Positions 48,201-55,981 of a stretch of DNA of 64,000 nt are shown here, in pieces. The notes beneath the pieces are model-generated. The model did not search any database. It saw only the letters and a list, made by a program, of their open reading frames with translations, and had not been told where the DNA came from. The DNA comes from Wyeomyia smithii (taxonomy: Eukaryota > Arthropoda > Insecta > Diptera > Culicidae): contig NC_073696.1 in NCBI RefSeq assembly GCF_029784165.1, forward strand, positions 243,954,892-244,018,891, in the 5' to 3' direction. The stretch's first letter is position 1. Every line of letters starts with the position of its first letter. A program made the position numbers and the translations under genes.

Positions 48201-51200
48201 ATGGGGAAGAGCACGATGTTTGATTCGGCGATGAATAACAATTGCAACTCCACCGCCGGAACCCTGAATCCTATCATATCTATGAACCACGTAATTGGGA
48301 TCATATTTTAATTTTATGTTAGGTTTCAAAAATGTTTCAGTAATAATTGCAATATGCACATTATTTACTGTTAAAAAATTAAAAAGCTCATTCTCATTGG
48401 CCTTCAATGAGCGAGCATTCCAATTTAATATTTTAATTGTCTTATTTAAAATCATTGCTAAATTTTAAATTAGAAACAATTTTAATAGTAAAATTTGTGC
48501 CTATTTGAATGGTTTCAAACATAGATTTTGCCTGCAACATGGCGTTCATAAGATCGAACATTGCCTGTTGCAAAAAACAAAGTTTACCTGCCGTAATAGG
48601 CCCCAGGCAGTTGACATTAGAAAAAATATTTTCGGCAGCAATATTAGCTGGAGTAATAGGTGTACAATTATTTTCTAGCGTGTTTTGTTTACCCATATTA
48701 ACGGTCATTTTCGAACTACCAACACTAGGCGGTATAATGTTCGAACTACCTGTAACCTGTGCATAAGTTAAACGGGTATGCAAAGGAGTAGGTAAACTAT
48801 GCGTCACTGGTACGCTTGGAGAATTTTGTTTTGAAGTTGGTTTTAATTGAGAAATTGAATTTTGTTTACCTTGCCTTGCCTTAACAATTGCTAAACGGAC
48901 TGGGCATTGATAAAAATTTGACATATGGTTGCCGTTACAATTCGCACAGCGAAAATTTTTACTCTCTCTCACAGGACATGTGTCCTTTTTGTGAGAAGAG
49001 TCTCCACAATTAAGACATTTTTGGTCCATGTTACAGAATTTGGAACCATGGCCATAACGTTGGCAAGTACGGCATTGGGTGATATGCTTTTCACCTCCGC
49101 CATACTTCCTATAAATTTCCCATTTTACACGCACATTATGCAAAGCATGTGCTTTTTCAAAAAATTTTAAGTTGTTAACCTCATTGCGGTTAAAATGAAT
49201 TAAATAATTAACAAGGGAAATTCCAGTTCTCTGACTGTTTTCGCCTCGTGATTTTTGTTTCATTAGAATTACTTGGGTAGGGGCTATGCCAAGTAATTCT
49301 GTTAAAGTAAGTTTGATCTCATCAACGGTTTGATCGTTGGTGAGACCTTTCAAGACAACCTTGAACGGCTTGGCGTTCTTGGTGTCATATGTAAAAAATT
49401 TGTACATCTTGTCAGTTAAATACTGAACAAGACGATCACGACCCTTTACTGAGTCGGCTAATAAGCGGCATTCACCTCTACGGCCAATTTGATAGGTAAC
49501 TTTAACGTCAGAAACAAACGTTGAAAGTTCCTTTTTGAATATATTAAATTCAGAAGAAATAGTTACCACAATAGGTGGAACTTTCTCCTTTTTTAAAGAT
49601 TTTATATTTTGTATAGTTTCATTATTGGTAACTTCCATTTCACCAGCTTCTTGCTCAGGCAAAATATCAAAAGGATTGTCACTACAGACACTCGAAGTGT
49701 CAGAAAGAGATGCCTCTCTTTTCCTCCCCGCAGCGATGCGAGGTTTCTTTTTCCGTCCAGCCATTTCAGGTGATACGAAAAAAGTTAAAACAAATGTTAA
49801 ATTCAAAAGTAAGTAGTCTTGAGAAAGACTGATGGGAAATAACTTTCAGGTAGTCTTTAAAAGACACACTGACAAAACACAAACTTTGAAGCTATAGGCA
49901 GTAAAGACCAGTCCACAAGCAACCGAAAAAACGTCTGATCTGTAGGACAGTTCAAGACGCACTGGATAGTTTTCAATGTGAAAACACCTTTCTCATTGTG
50001 TTGACCGTGCGCCTTAGTCCTCACTATCAAGGTAACACAGAGATGTAAGATAAACACTACATCCTATGATAAATTGAACAATTGTCCTTATAAGGACAAC
50101 AAATGAATTAATGAAGATTTAATTTTGAATTAGAATACTTCTCTCAGGAAGTTCGGCTACATAGGGATGTAAAATGAAAATCTAAAACTGAAAAAAGTGA
50201 GAAAAATTTCAAATGCTAATAAATCGGTTAGTTTTCGATGGATTTCCTTCGTTTTTGCAGCAATCGATTAGAAAATCTTCTAAGATTCCTACCAAATGCA
50301 TGAAATTGCAATTTTATCATTCGAACTATTGTACTATTGAAAACTCTTAAGCCTTGTCAAAACACAAAATTCGACCTCTGATTGGTCGTTATACCGCGCT
50401 TTCCCAAGCACGGTCAGCAGAGTTATGGACCTAGTAAATTGGGAATGCATCATTTGGCCTATATAAGAGCTTCATCAGATAATAAACAAACATTTCATCG
50501 GATATTAAATTGAACAACTGAAATTGGAAGAACACAAATGATTATTTGAAGAGTTAATATTTTCTCGTTTTGCGCTATAATTCAAAGTTAATTATCTTCA
50601 TCTACATGCATACTCTGACTATTATCACGTGTTTGCGTCGCTTAGTGTTTGGCTACGGTCATGCAGAACGCAAATAACGGCGCGATGCGATTCGGCAAGA
50701 CGAAATCTGTTGAAATGTATAGCTCTACTTCGCCTTAAAAAGAGCTGTACATTTCACCACGGTAAGGCGAATCGCATCGCGCCGGCATTCGCGTTTTGCA
50801 TAACCGTAGCCTTTGTTCCGTTCCCGTTTAATGATGTCGTATTAAATGTGCATATTACAATTCGGCAGCACTTCAACTTCTCATTTGCACAAAATTTAAA
50901 AATATCCAATGAACTTCATTCAAAATATCAGACAAAAAGAAATTACAATACTGCCAATGAACGGTTAACATTTATTTACTAGAAAAAATGACTGACACGC
51001 AAGCAGCCAGGTTATCTTTCTTGTAAAAGTATTCTACTTCAACCTTGCGGTCGTGGCTTTGCATACAACCTTCTTGTGATTTTTTTTCAATATAAATAGA
51101 TTGTTTTCAAAGATAGAGAAAAACTTTTTTTTGCAAAGTTACTTAACATTATTGGAGCTATAACAGGTTTTTCTTCTATCTACAAAGATAAAAAAGTTAG

Positions 51201-53786
51201 ATACTTGATTGCACCGAAAATTTTGATCACCCTAGTTTTTAATATTTTTTTAGAGTGGCAGAAAGGAGAATTCAGGGCTTTAAGTGCTGCCTGACTATCA
51301 CAGAAAATGCATCTCTGTGGGTTAGTTAGGGTTTGCTGCTTGAACAAATTTGAGCAGCCCAGAACGAATTAAATGAGTTTATGAATATGAGAAGCAATTT
51401 GGGGGCCGAAAGTCCGGAAGTCCAAGATTCATACAAATTGTTTATGAACGACTGTCCATGGAAGGGAGTCATAAATCTCTAAAAAAATAGTCCATGTGGA
51501 ATATGGCTTATCCAATAGTCCAAAGTTTCAAGTTACGTGACGTCTTGGGCTGTTGTTAATAAGAAATCATGCAATAGACTGTTGAGATTATTGAGACTCA
51601 ATGCTGCTTTTAAGGAGAAAAAAAAAGGTAGAATAATTATGAAAATCGTTGTATTATGAATATTTGTTTGTTTCTTAAGAACTAATCTGGGAAGGTCTTT
51701 GATGTCAAAGAAAGAATTGTGTTATATTAATCATATATTTCAATAAATCTATGTTAGTTGCTGGAGAATGTTAAAAGGTTTGCTATGTTTGTTGCTAGTT
51801 AAATATTATAAGCTTCCCAATTTGAGTTGACCTTTTAAACTGTTTAAATTTATTGATTATATAGATTTTGAAAAATGTCGAAATTTAATATATTTAAAAA
51901 ATATCAACTTTCCGTAAAAATGTAATTTTTTATTTCTTCATCCAGGACTTTTTATCAAAAGCTTCGTTATAACTTTAAGTTAAACAAATAAATTGAAAGA
52001 AAAACCCCTCTTTTGTAAATTGAAATTAAGTGTTCATTTTCTTTTTTTTGTCAAAATGAAATATTTTTTACGGTGTACAATTTTTTAGAAAGCACTTTTA
52101 ATTCTCTATCACTTATTCTAAGAAATTTTTTTTGTACAACAAAAAAAAAACTCAGCTTACTGAGCAAAGTTGCAAAGTTCGTGCAAAGCTTTATTAAAAT
52201 CAGAAATGGTCTCTCAAATTTTTTCGTATTTCCAGATCATTCGGTGTTATTTTGCTTTTCTATATTTTTGATATTTTCGTCAAGTTTGACATTATTGATA
52301 TTTTTGACGTTATTAATATGTTCGACATGTCTGATATTTTCAACTTTTTAACAATTTTTGTTAATATTATTTTTTTTATTATTTATGTCGAGTAATAATA
52401 GATATTTTGATTTATTTTACAATTGTTAGGCAATAGGGCAGATTTTTTTTCTTTTACCAAGGAGACAAGGAGACAAAAAAAAAAACTAGAATAACGGAGA
52501 CTCGTTTCCGGATATGATGATGATGATGATGGTGCTTTACATCCGTTTTTCGTGCTTCGTATATTGTTCTGTTTCGTAGAAGCTATAATCGTTTCTGATA
52601 CGGTGGGAATTGTTTCTGTTGGTTAAACAATTTTCTGTACATCGTTAGGATGTTGATTAAAATTGCAACTGCTTGCGGTGTTGTCTGTGGTAGTTTCAAG
52701 TGGATGATATAGAAATAATCAATCTTTTCGTGTAAACGTTGCGGGAATTCGTTATTCTCACAATGCTTTTTTCAACGTTCCATGTATGTAGATCTGTTTA
52801 ATTGATATATTGATAAGTTGTTATAAAATTTACAAGATCATAAACCTGGAATCATTTCATGTATTGTCTTTATGCTACTACAATTTGTGCCTTGAGTGAT
52901 TTGAAATGGTATTTTTCTTTTCATTTACAGTTTGCAACCATACTGCCGAGTCAACTGCCAATCCTGGTTGGCCTAATCGAGGATAACAGCATTTCGACAC
53001 GTGCCTACTCCTTAAGAACATTGCTCGCGATGGGGCCGCTAGAGGGGGATAATTTAAAATTAATCGCTTTTGCCATTGTCGCCCGGTTGGACGATCCGAG
53101 CGGGGATGTGCGTGAACTGGCTGCCAAATGTTTGGGCTGTTTGCAGCTGGCCGTGGGAGCCGACAACGAGGACGACAGCTCGGAGCGGGAGCGCTTCGAG
53201 GGAACCATCCTGAGGCCAATCCTATCGACTATGTTCTTGCATTTGGAAAATCCGGAACTAAAACTGAGGAAAGCCATTCTAGGTAAGCAATCATGTGAAA
53301 ACAATCCCATTGTGTAGTTTCGCCTAATGATTGATGTGCATCAGACAGCATGGCTGAAAAACTTGATTGCGATTATACTCAAAAGCTGTTTTTTGCATTT
53401 CCTCTCAGTTGTTTTTGATCTTTCCTTTGTGAATCGACAACAGTGCAATAGTGAAAAAAATCCCTCCACATTTGTAGCTGAGCGAAGTTTAATTTTGCAA
53501 AGTTCTCTACACAGTACCAAAACTGCATTACCCGAATCCCCATATGTAGTAATGTTTCCATACAATTAGTAGTGCAATCCTTCTGAAGCAATAGTTCCGT
53601 CAGAGAATCCCTGTAGGAAGATTTCTAAATCGTTTTTTTTTGTTTCGTTCTCCCACAATGTACTCAACAGATTCGCTAGCACGTTTACTCATTCATCATC
53701 GCGCACTAATCAAAGGCCTGGCTAATGAAGTTGCTCCCGGATGCCCATACAAGAAGGATCTGGATAATATCCTCGCTCATCAATAA
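36221..53786 (+). CDS. DNAAF5: Dynein axonemal assembly factor 5 (HEATR2 orthologue)
   Basis: A cytoplasmic HEAT-repeat protein needed to preassemble ciliary and sperm axonemal dynein arms. Exons by eye: 36221-37035, 37095-38130, 38321-38396, 38463-38572, 52931-53282 and 53671-53786, giving 834 aa (human 855). All phases agree; the last junction (CTA G|AT TCG) joins LRKAIL to DSLARLLIHH, and the protein ends NILAHQ. Family landmarks are MVRQRSLKELLELI, IPAFARRL-like IVPAIARRLGQ, a run of HEAT helices through exon 2, LVWAAGRSAESIRSMATACL in exon 4, and LPSQLPILVGLIEDNSISTR, FAIVARLDDPSGDVRELAAK and LHLENPELKLRKAIL in exon 5. The start is ATGGATG at 36221; an in-frame GTG upstream was not used. 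Intron 4 is 14.4 kb and full of transposable elements. AATAAA overlaps the stop codon. Confidence 0.93.
38880..39770 (+). pseudogene. Non-LTR retrotransposon fossil (RT C-terminus plus RNase H)
   Basis: The plus strand carries KELEKLQRLATIFIAGAIRS (39070-39130), a typical R1/LOA/I-clade post-RT block. It continues with decayed RNase H motifs: FYTDGSR (about 39440), FSDSQAALKAL (about 39628) and EVILFWVRGQ (about 39730). It is broken by many stops. It lies in the large DNAAF5 intron. Confidence 0.7.
39771..40427. other. Intronic AT-rich sequence, nothing recognised
   Basis: The short minus frame at 39849-40043 has no domain. AAAATCGATT-type strings repeat near 40310-40410. Confidence 0.4.
40438..41206 (-). 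pseudogene. mariner transposase pseudogene
   Basis: Minus-strand blocks in order: MESTK then KIRHVLRCYY (N-terminus, about 41160-41206), LDRLKQAIDHKRPEL, HQDNARPHTSSMTRQKL with the second catalytic Asp (about 40680-40720), and PYPPYSPDLASSHYHLF (about 40590-40640). In mariner the last block is SPDLAPSDYHLF; the third catalytic Asp is replaced by His here. Frameshifts and stops are present. No flanking TIRs were found. Confidence 0.85.
43240..43380 (+). promoter_or_regulatory. Promoter-like module 1 of copy B (CCAAT plus TATA)
   Basis: CCTCTGATTGGTCG (ATTGG at 43291-43295) lies about 75 bp before CCTATATAAGAGC (TATATAAG 43369-43376). The same spacing occurs in copies A and D. The first stem-loop follows about 215 nt later. 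Confidence 0.5.
43588..43603 (+). other. Histone-like 3' stem-loop, unit 1, copy B
   Basis: TGCCTT-TTTG-AAGGCA, then AATAAACAAG and GGAAGTTAATAATTTT. Confidence 0.6.
43809..43824 (+). other. Histone-like 3' stem-loop, unit 2, copy B
   Basis: TGCTTT-TTTG-AAGGCA (one G-U pair), then AATAAAAAAATAATT and GAAGGTTAATAATTTT. Confidence 0.6.
44530..44570 (+). promoter_or_regulatory. Promoter-like module 2 of copy B (TATA)
   Basis: TCATCCCTATATAAGAGCTTG. The sequence after the TATA (GTCGAAGCCGCTCATAGTAG) is clearly related to that after module 1, so the two are ancient duplicates. Confidence 0.45.
44665..44880 (+). repeat. Three spaced copies of a GCGGCCACAACTGTGGC motif
   Basis: Each copy is about 26 bp, includes the self-complementary GCCACA-AC-TGTGGC and is followed by (A/G)TGGCT. 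Copies lie near 44670, 44775 and 44840. The same array is in copy D near 62645-62835. Confidence 0.55.
45026..45173 (+). other. Long hairpin 1 of copy B (about 70-bp arms)
   Basis: The left arm carries CTCTGCCATAGTAGACGCGA and GGCGCGAACCGATTCGCT; the right arm is the near-perfect complement. The loop region is TGTACAGCTC...GGCTGTACA. The same structure is in copy D (62997-63146). Confidence 0.75.
45268..45283 (+). other. Histone-like 3' stem-loop, unit 3, copy B
   Basis: TGTTCT-TTTG-AGAACA, then AATAACACAC and TTTGAAGAGTTAATAG. All six pairs are Watson-Crick, with stem sequence different from units 1 and 2. Confidence 0.65.
45795..48455 (-). CDS. Jockey ORF2: endonuclease-reverse transcriptase
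   Basis: 886 aa without interruption. The APE-type endonuclease spans about residues 8-222, with NWNARSL (11-17), ITETF (Glu40), GDFNAKHRSW (142-151), TIDLVLTD (191-198) and SDHLP (214-218). RT spans about 450-760: LKPDKNP and SSYRPISLL (501-519), NEQFGFRHGHST (546-557), LLDIEKAFDSVW (582-593), VRAGVPQGSVLGPVLY (637-652) and the catalytic FCDD (671-674), where the family usually has F/YADD. The C-terminal tail reaches residue 886 without RNase H, as in Jockey. The start overlaps the end of ORF1 by 14 nt, suggesting translation coupled to or reinitiated after ORF1. Confidence 0.93.
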   Translation of the reverse strand: MILNKTIKILNWNARSLKANENELFNFLTVNNVHIAIITETFLKPNIKLKYDPNYVVHRYDRIQGSGGGVAIVIHRRIKHRALPHLETKVIETLGIEVQTELGILFIAAAYLPFQCTRELKNYFKGDLQKLTRNRSKFFIIGDFNAKHRSWNNSQSNSNGKILFNDCSSGYYSILSPNSPTCFSSVRNPSTIDLVLTDQSHVCSDLITHADFDSDHLPITFSLSHESVLNPMSSVFNYNKANWERYKTHIERNFNNELDLQNEVNIDSALEALKCAIVDARNYSVPKAQMKFDSPIIDENLQLLIRLKNVRRRQYQRSRDPVFKTIYKDLQKEIKHRFTLLRNQNFETKVEKLKPYSKPFWKLSKILKKPSKPIPVLKDGERFLVSNEQKAQRLAQQFESVHNSNLNFVSPIENEVTRQFDLISSQNFLPAEIIETNLNEIKSIIENFKNMKAPGDDGIFNILIKHLPESTMEFLVKIFNCCFKIAYFPKLWKNAKITPILKPDKNPAEVSSYRPISLLSSISKLFERIILNRMMSHINENSIFANEQFGFRHGHSTTHQLLRVTNMIRANKSEGYSTGAALLDIEKAFDSVWHKGLIAKLQTFNFPIFLIKILKNYLTDRTLQVVYQNSKSDRFPVRAGVPQGSVLGPVLYNIFTSDLPDLPPGCTKSLFCDDTSISVKGKSLRVICSRLQKSLDIFSSYLQKWKISPNASKTQMIIFPHKPRASFLKPNNNHVVKMHGVILSWSDKVKYLGLIYDKKLIFKEHIESIQAKCIKYTRCLYPLINRNSKLCLKNKLSIYKQIFRPAMLYAVPIWSSCCSTRKKTLQRIQNKILKMILKRPPWFGTLELHRLTGVEPLEAMSNKIINNFRQKSLQSSIATISSLYSQ
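48442..49806 (-). CDS. Jockey ORF1: gag-like nucleic-acid-binding protein
   Basis: The open frame is 454 codons; the likely start is the internal MAGRKKKPRI (Met15, near 49764) with a basic N-terminus. Residues about 145-235 resemble the PRE_C2HC/RRM-like domain of Jockey and I-element gag (FKVVLKGL, ISLVNYLIHFNRNEV). Three CCHC zinc knuckles follow: 245-258 (CRTCQRYGHGSKFC), 264-277 (CLNCGDSSHKKDTC) and 287-301 (CANCNGNHMSNFYQC). The C-terminus is N/S/T-rich. The protein packages element RNA in retrotransposition. Confidence 0.92.
   Translation of the reverse strand: MNLTFVLTFFVSPEMAGRKKKPRIAAGRKREASLSDTSSVCSDNPFDILPEQEAGEMEVTNNETIQNIKSLKKEKVPPIVVTISSEFNIFKKELSTFVSDVKVTYQIGRRGECRLLADSVKGRDRLVQYLTDKMYKFFTYDTKNAKPFKVVLKGLTNDQTVDEIKLTLTELLGIAPTQVILMKQKSRGENSQRTGISLVNYLIHFNRNEVNNLKFFEKAHALHNVRVKWEIYRKYGGGEKHITQCRTCQRYGHGSKFCNMDQKCLNCGDSSHKKDTCPVRESKNFRCANCNGNHMSNFYQCPVRLAIVKARQGKQNSISQLKPTSKQNSPSVPVTHSLPTPLHTRLTYAQVTGSSNIIPPSVGSSKMTVNMGKQNTLENNCTPITPANIAAENIFSNVNCLGPITAGKLCFLQQAMFDLMNAMLQAKSMFETIQIGTNFTIKIVSNLKFSNDFK
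50083..50098 (+). other. Histone-like 3' stem-loop, unit 4, copy B
   Basis: TGTCCT-TATA-AGGACA, then ACAAATGAATTAATGAAG. The stem is fully paired; the loop TATA departs from TTTN. The same position in copy D is TGTTCT-TATA-AGGACA with a G-U pair. Confidence 0.55.
50133..50470 (+). promoter_or_regulatory. Promoter-like module 3 of copy B
   Basis: A re-iteration of the element's first 330 bp (AGAATACTTCTCTCAGGAAG, CCTCTGATTGGTCG, TATATAAG at 50460-50467), about 85% alike by eye. It is followed by a degenerate 3' block GATTATTTGAAGAGTTAATA near 50538-50557. Confidence 0.5.
50650..50813 (+). other. Long hairpin 2 of copy B
   Basis: The arms GGCTACGGTCATGCAGAACG...GGCGCGATGCGATTCG and the complement ending CATAACCGTAGCC enclose AGCTCTACTTC...GAGCTGTACA. 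It is homologous to hairpin 1 (GGCGCGANNCGATTCG, central AGCTCTAC) but the arm sequences differ while remaining paired. Confidence 0.7.
51252..52930. other. Remainder of DNAAF5 intron 4, nothing recognised
   Basis: AT-rich sequence with short runs (ATGATG microsatellite near 52514, T-runs near 52360-52380). No protein family or clear terminal repeat. The branch/acceptor region TTTCATTTACAG ends at 52930. Confidence 0.4.
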
Positions 53787-55584
53787 ACGCCTCGGCCGGT
53801 CGGCGGTAGTCGGCGCGGTGTCTATTGCTTTTGGAAAAGCTAGAGCATCAACATCATCATTATCATCATCATCACCGGCAATCGTGGTACGTAGCGTGGA
53901 GAATCGTGCACTGGTCGAATACAAAGTGGCGACCGACAGCCATCAGGATAATTGATTCAAATCTTATTTGAGTAGAGTGAATACGTAGTATTGCGCCGTT
54001 TTTGGTAGATGATCGCTGTAAAGGGATTCGTGTTTTTGCGAGCGTGTGTTTGATTTCAGGCAGTTTTAGTTTTTTGCAGCGTTTTTTTCTGTTGATCACC
54101 GTCAAAGACGAAGACCGATGAAGCGGTCGGGACGATATCAAAGATTTGGATTGCAAGAGCATTGGCTGGAAAATTGGTCTGCGATTGGTTGAGATTTCCG
54201 GCGCTTTTTTTGATGCACTTTCTATGCACCCATCAGAAACGAACCGATTTGATGCCTCGACGATTCCTTTCGCCTCGTAATTGCAATTATGAATTTTCTT
54301 TCTTTTATCTCCGCCGTTCGCTGGCTGCCCGGTCGGAATCGAAACTGCGGCTGCTATCCATTCGATGCACTCCCGCTGGTTTCCTATCCATTTTCGCCTT
54401 TGGGTGGCTTCGAATCGCGCTTTGTTCCCGTGTTAATTTCAGCTATGTAATGCATCAATAAATATAATTTATTATTGGCCCATCTTCAATTTATCCATCT
54501 GGGTGAGCTTTTCGCGATTTTCCCCGCTATCAAGCTTGCTTTCCTTTGATCAATCAATTTTTTTTTCTGGATAGATTGTGGAAGTCCGTTTCGATAGATT
54601 TTTTTTCCATTTTCAGTGATGTCGCATAATTTCATACTCTTTGTGTGCGCTTTTTTTTCGCTCTCTCTCTATTATCTCTGCACACAATGTAGGAAGGAAA
54701 AAAGCCAAAAAGCTTTTAGCGATTTTTTATGCTGCTCATTCCTTCCTTTTGTGATGTGATGGAATTGTGTTTGGTGCGTGCAGGCGGATGTGATTTTTGC
54801 ATTGATATCGCCGCCGTTTTGCAACATGTTGTCCGTCCGCCCCGAGAGAGTGTCGGCCTAATTGAGTTATCTATCAATTGTGTTCTCCTTCATTATGGAG
54901 TGAAACAGTGTGCCTTTAGGAGCTGTACCCGGATCCCGAACCAATCCAGATTCAATTTTTCTTGCGCTGGTTTAGTGATAGTTATTTTTGGTTTTTTGTT
55001 TTTTTTCTGTTTTAGCTTTGGTGGGGTAAAATATGTGATAGATAATGTATAACGTAATAAATCGAACGAGAAGTGAATTGAAGCTGTTCGTTATCATTAT
55101 AGTGTTGAAGAATACCCTGTTGTGAACTTGTTGACTTTTCTGCAATTAGTTTTTCATTGATTCTTTTCAATCTTTCCTACGTTCTTTATAATAAATTATG
55201 TATCTTAAAACTAATGAAGTTGATTATAATTCTCTTCTTGATGCTCTGGGTGAAATTATTGGTGCTCATGCGAAATTCGTCAAGCACAATATCGGAAAGT
55301 GCAGATGAACTTCATTCGGGTGTTGTAGAAAATAGATGGATTTATGGGAAACCTGAGCTTAAGTTACTACACAGATTCTGTCAAGATTCGAACCTACGAT
55401 TACACGCTTTCAAAGTGGATTTTCTAATCTTGTAACTATGAAGCCCTTTAAGTCCTATGTCACACAACATCGATTACAAAAAAAAAAAGAAAAAAAAACC
55501 TTTCGACACATTTTGTAAGGTATTACCCTTCCTTAAAATAAAACATCAGTTTTGGAAGAAAAGGCAAAACCATTATATTGATCA
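53787..55584. other. DNAAF5 downstream region
   Basis: A trinucleotide ATC/CAT repeat is at 53848-53876. AATAAA occurs at 53782-53787, overlapping the DNAAF5 stop, and again at 54457-54462. Open frames on both strands here match no family. Near 54540-54700 the sequence is T-rich. Confidence 0.4.
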
Positions 55585-55902
55585 TTAAGAGTATTTCAGC
55601 TTATAAGTCAAATCGACTAAAAAACCAATTCTCCGAATAAGTGGATCGTGCAGGGGCCGCAAAAGGGGGCGGTAATTGTATAACAAACGATAATATTGAA
55701 ACTGATAAAGAAAGTTAACAATGACCAAAGTAACCATGAAAACAATATTCCCTATCCGGTTAGCATCCGAGCGCAGGGCGCTTGGTAGCCGCATCCGATA
55801 GCTATATATGAAGCAAGGGGAAACAGCAACGCTGCTTGCCGTCCTTGTGTGGAAGCATATTGCGGATCCGGTGCTTTCGGGCGTGGAGATGCAGCGGGTG
55901 CT
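55585..55902 (-). CDS. Possible terminal exon of an unidentified membrane protein
   Basis: On the minus strand an acceptor-like CAATTTAG at 55903-55910 opens a 105-codon frame ending at a stop at 55585. It contains SALRSDANRIGNIVF and then the hydrophobic MVTLVIVNFLYQF, followed by a basic tail with LLRPLHDPLIRRIGFLV. The D..R...VF...VN.LY pattern is reminiscent of the last membrane helix of Cys-loop receptors, but the diagnostic FP and YW residues are absent, so this is only a guess. No upstream exon was identified with confidence. Confidence 0.3.
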   Translation of the reverse strand, partial: STRCISTPESTGSAICFHTRTASSVAVSPCFIYSYRMRLPSALRSDANRIGNIVFMVTLVIVNFLYQFQYYRLLYNYRPLLRPLHDPLIRRIGFLVDLTYKLKYS

Positions 55903-55981
55903 CTAAATTGATTCGATTCAAAGTTTCATCACCGGAACTCAATAGCGCACTATGCTTGTGCCAAGTGCAGAAAGTTGATAC

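Larger units (their letters stand above)
45570..49966 (-). mobile_element. Intact Jockey-clade non-LTR retrotransposon
   Basis: 4397 bp on the minus strand, bounded by a perfect 16-bp target duplication TAGTTTTCAATGTGAA (45554-45569 and 49967-49982). The same 16 bp occurs once, uninterrupted, in copy D at 63526-63541, which serves as the empty site. The 5' end reads CCAGTGCGTCTTGAACTG, followed by a short UTR, ORF1, ORF2 and about 220 bp of 3' UTR ending CCCCCCTTTTCA. Both frames are uninterrupted, so the insertion is young. Jockey-clade mosquito elements such as Juan are the closest class I can name. It is antisense to DNAAF5 within intron 4. Confidence 0.9.
43042..51079 (+). mobile_element. 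Large stem-loop repeat element, copy B (interrupted by Jockey)
   Basis: About 3.6 kb of its own sequence, from GAAGTAGAATACTTCTCTC to AACCTTCTTGTGA, inserted in a T-run of the foldback arm. Inverted TTGAAGTAGAATACTT strings lie at the start and about 40 bp inside the right end. Inside are three promoter-like modules (TATATAAG at 43369, 44561 and 50460), the first and third preceded by CTCTGATTGGTCGTTATA. Also present are four histone-like hairpins (43588, 43809, 45268 and 50083), two long palindromes (45026-45173 and 50650-50813), and a 26-bp GCGGCCACAACTGTGGC repeat occurring three times in 44665-44880. No protein-coding region of any size was found. The Jockey element lies at 45570-49966. 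I do not recognise the family. Confidence 0.75.
41719..51251. mobile_element. Foldback element (about 1.5 kb before insertion) split by copy B
   Basis: The left arm (41719 to about 42407) is the reverse complement of 42517-43041 joined to 51080-51251. It begins ATCAAAAATTAGGGTAACC and its partner ends GATCACCCTAGTTTTTAATA. The centre shows GGTTACCCTATTTCG and CGGAATAGGGTGACC. Because the left arm is uninterrupted, it shows the unoccupied form of the site in the right arm: a T-run followed by CAATATAAAT. Confidence 0.75.
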
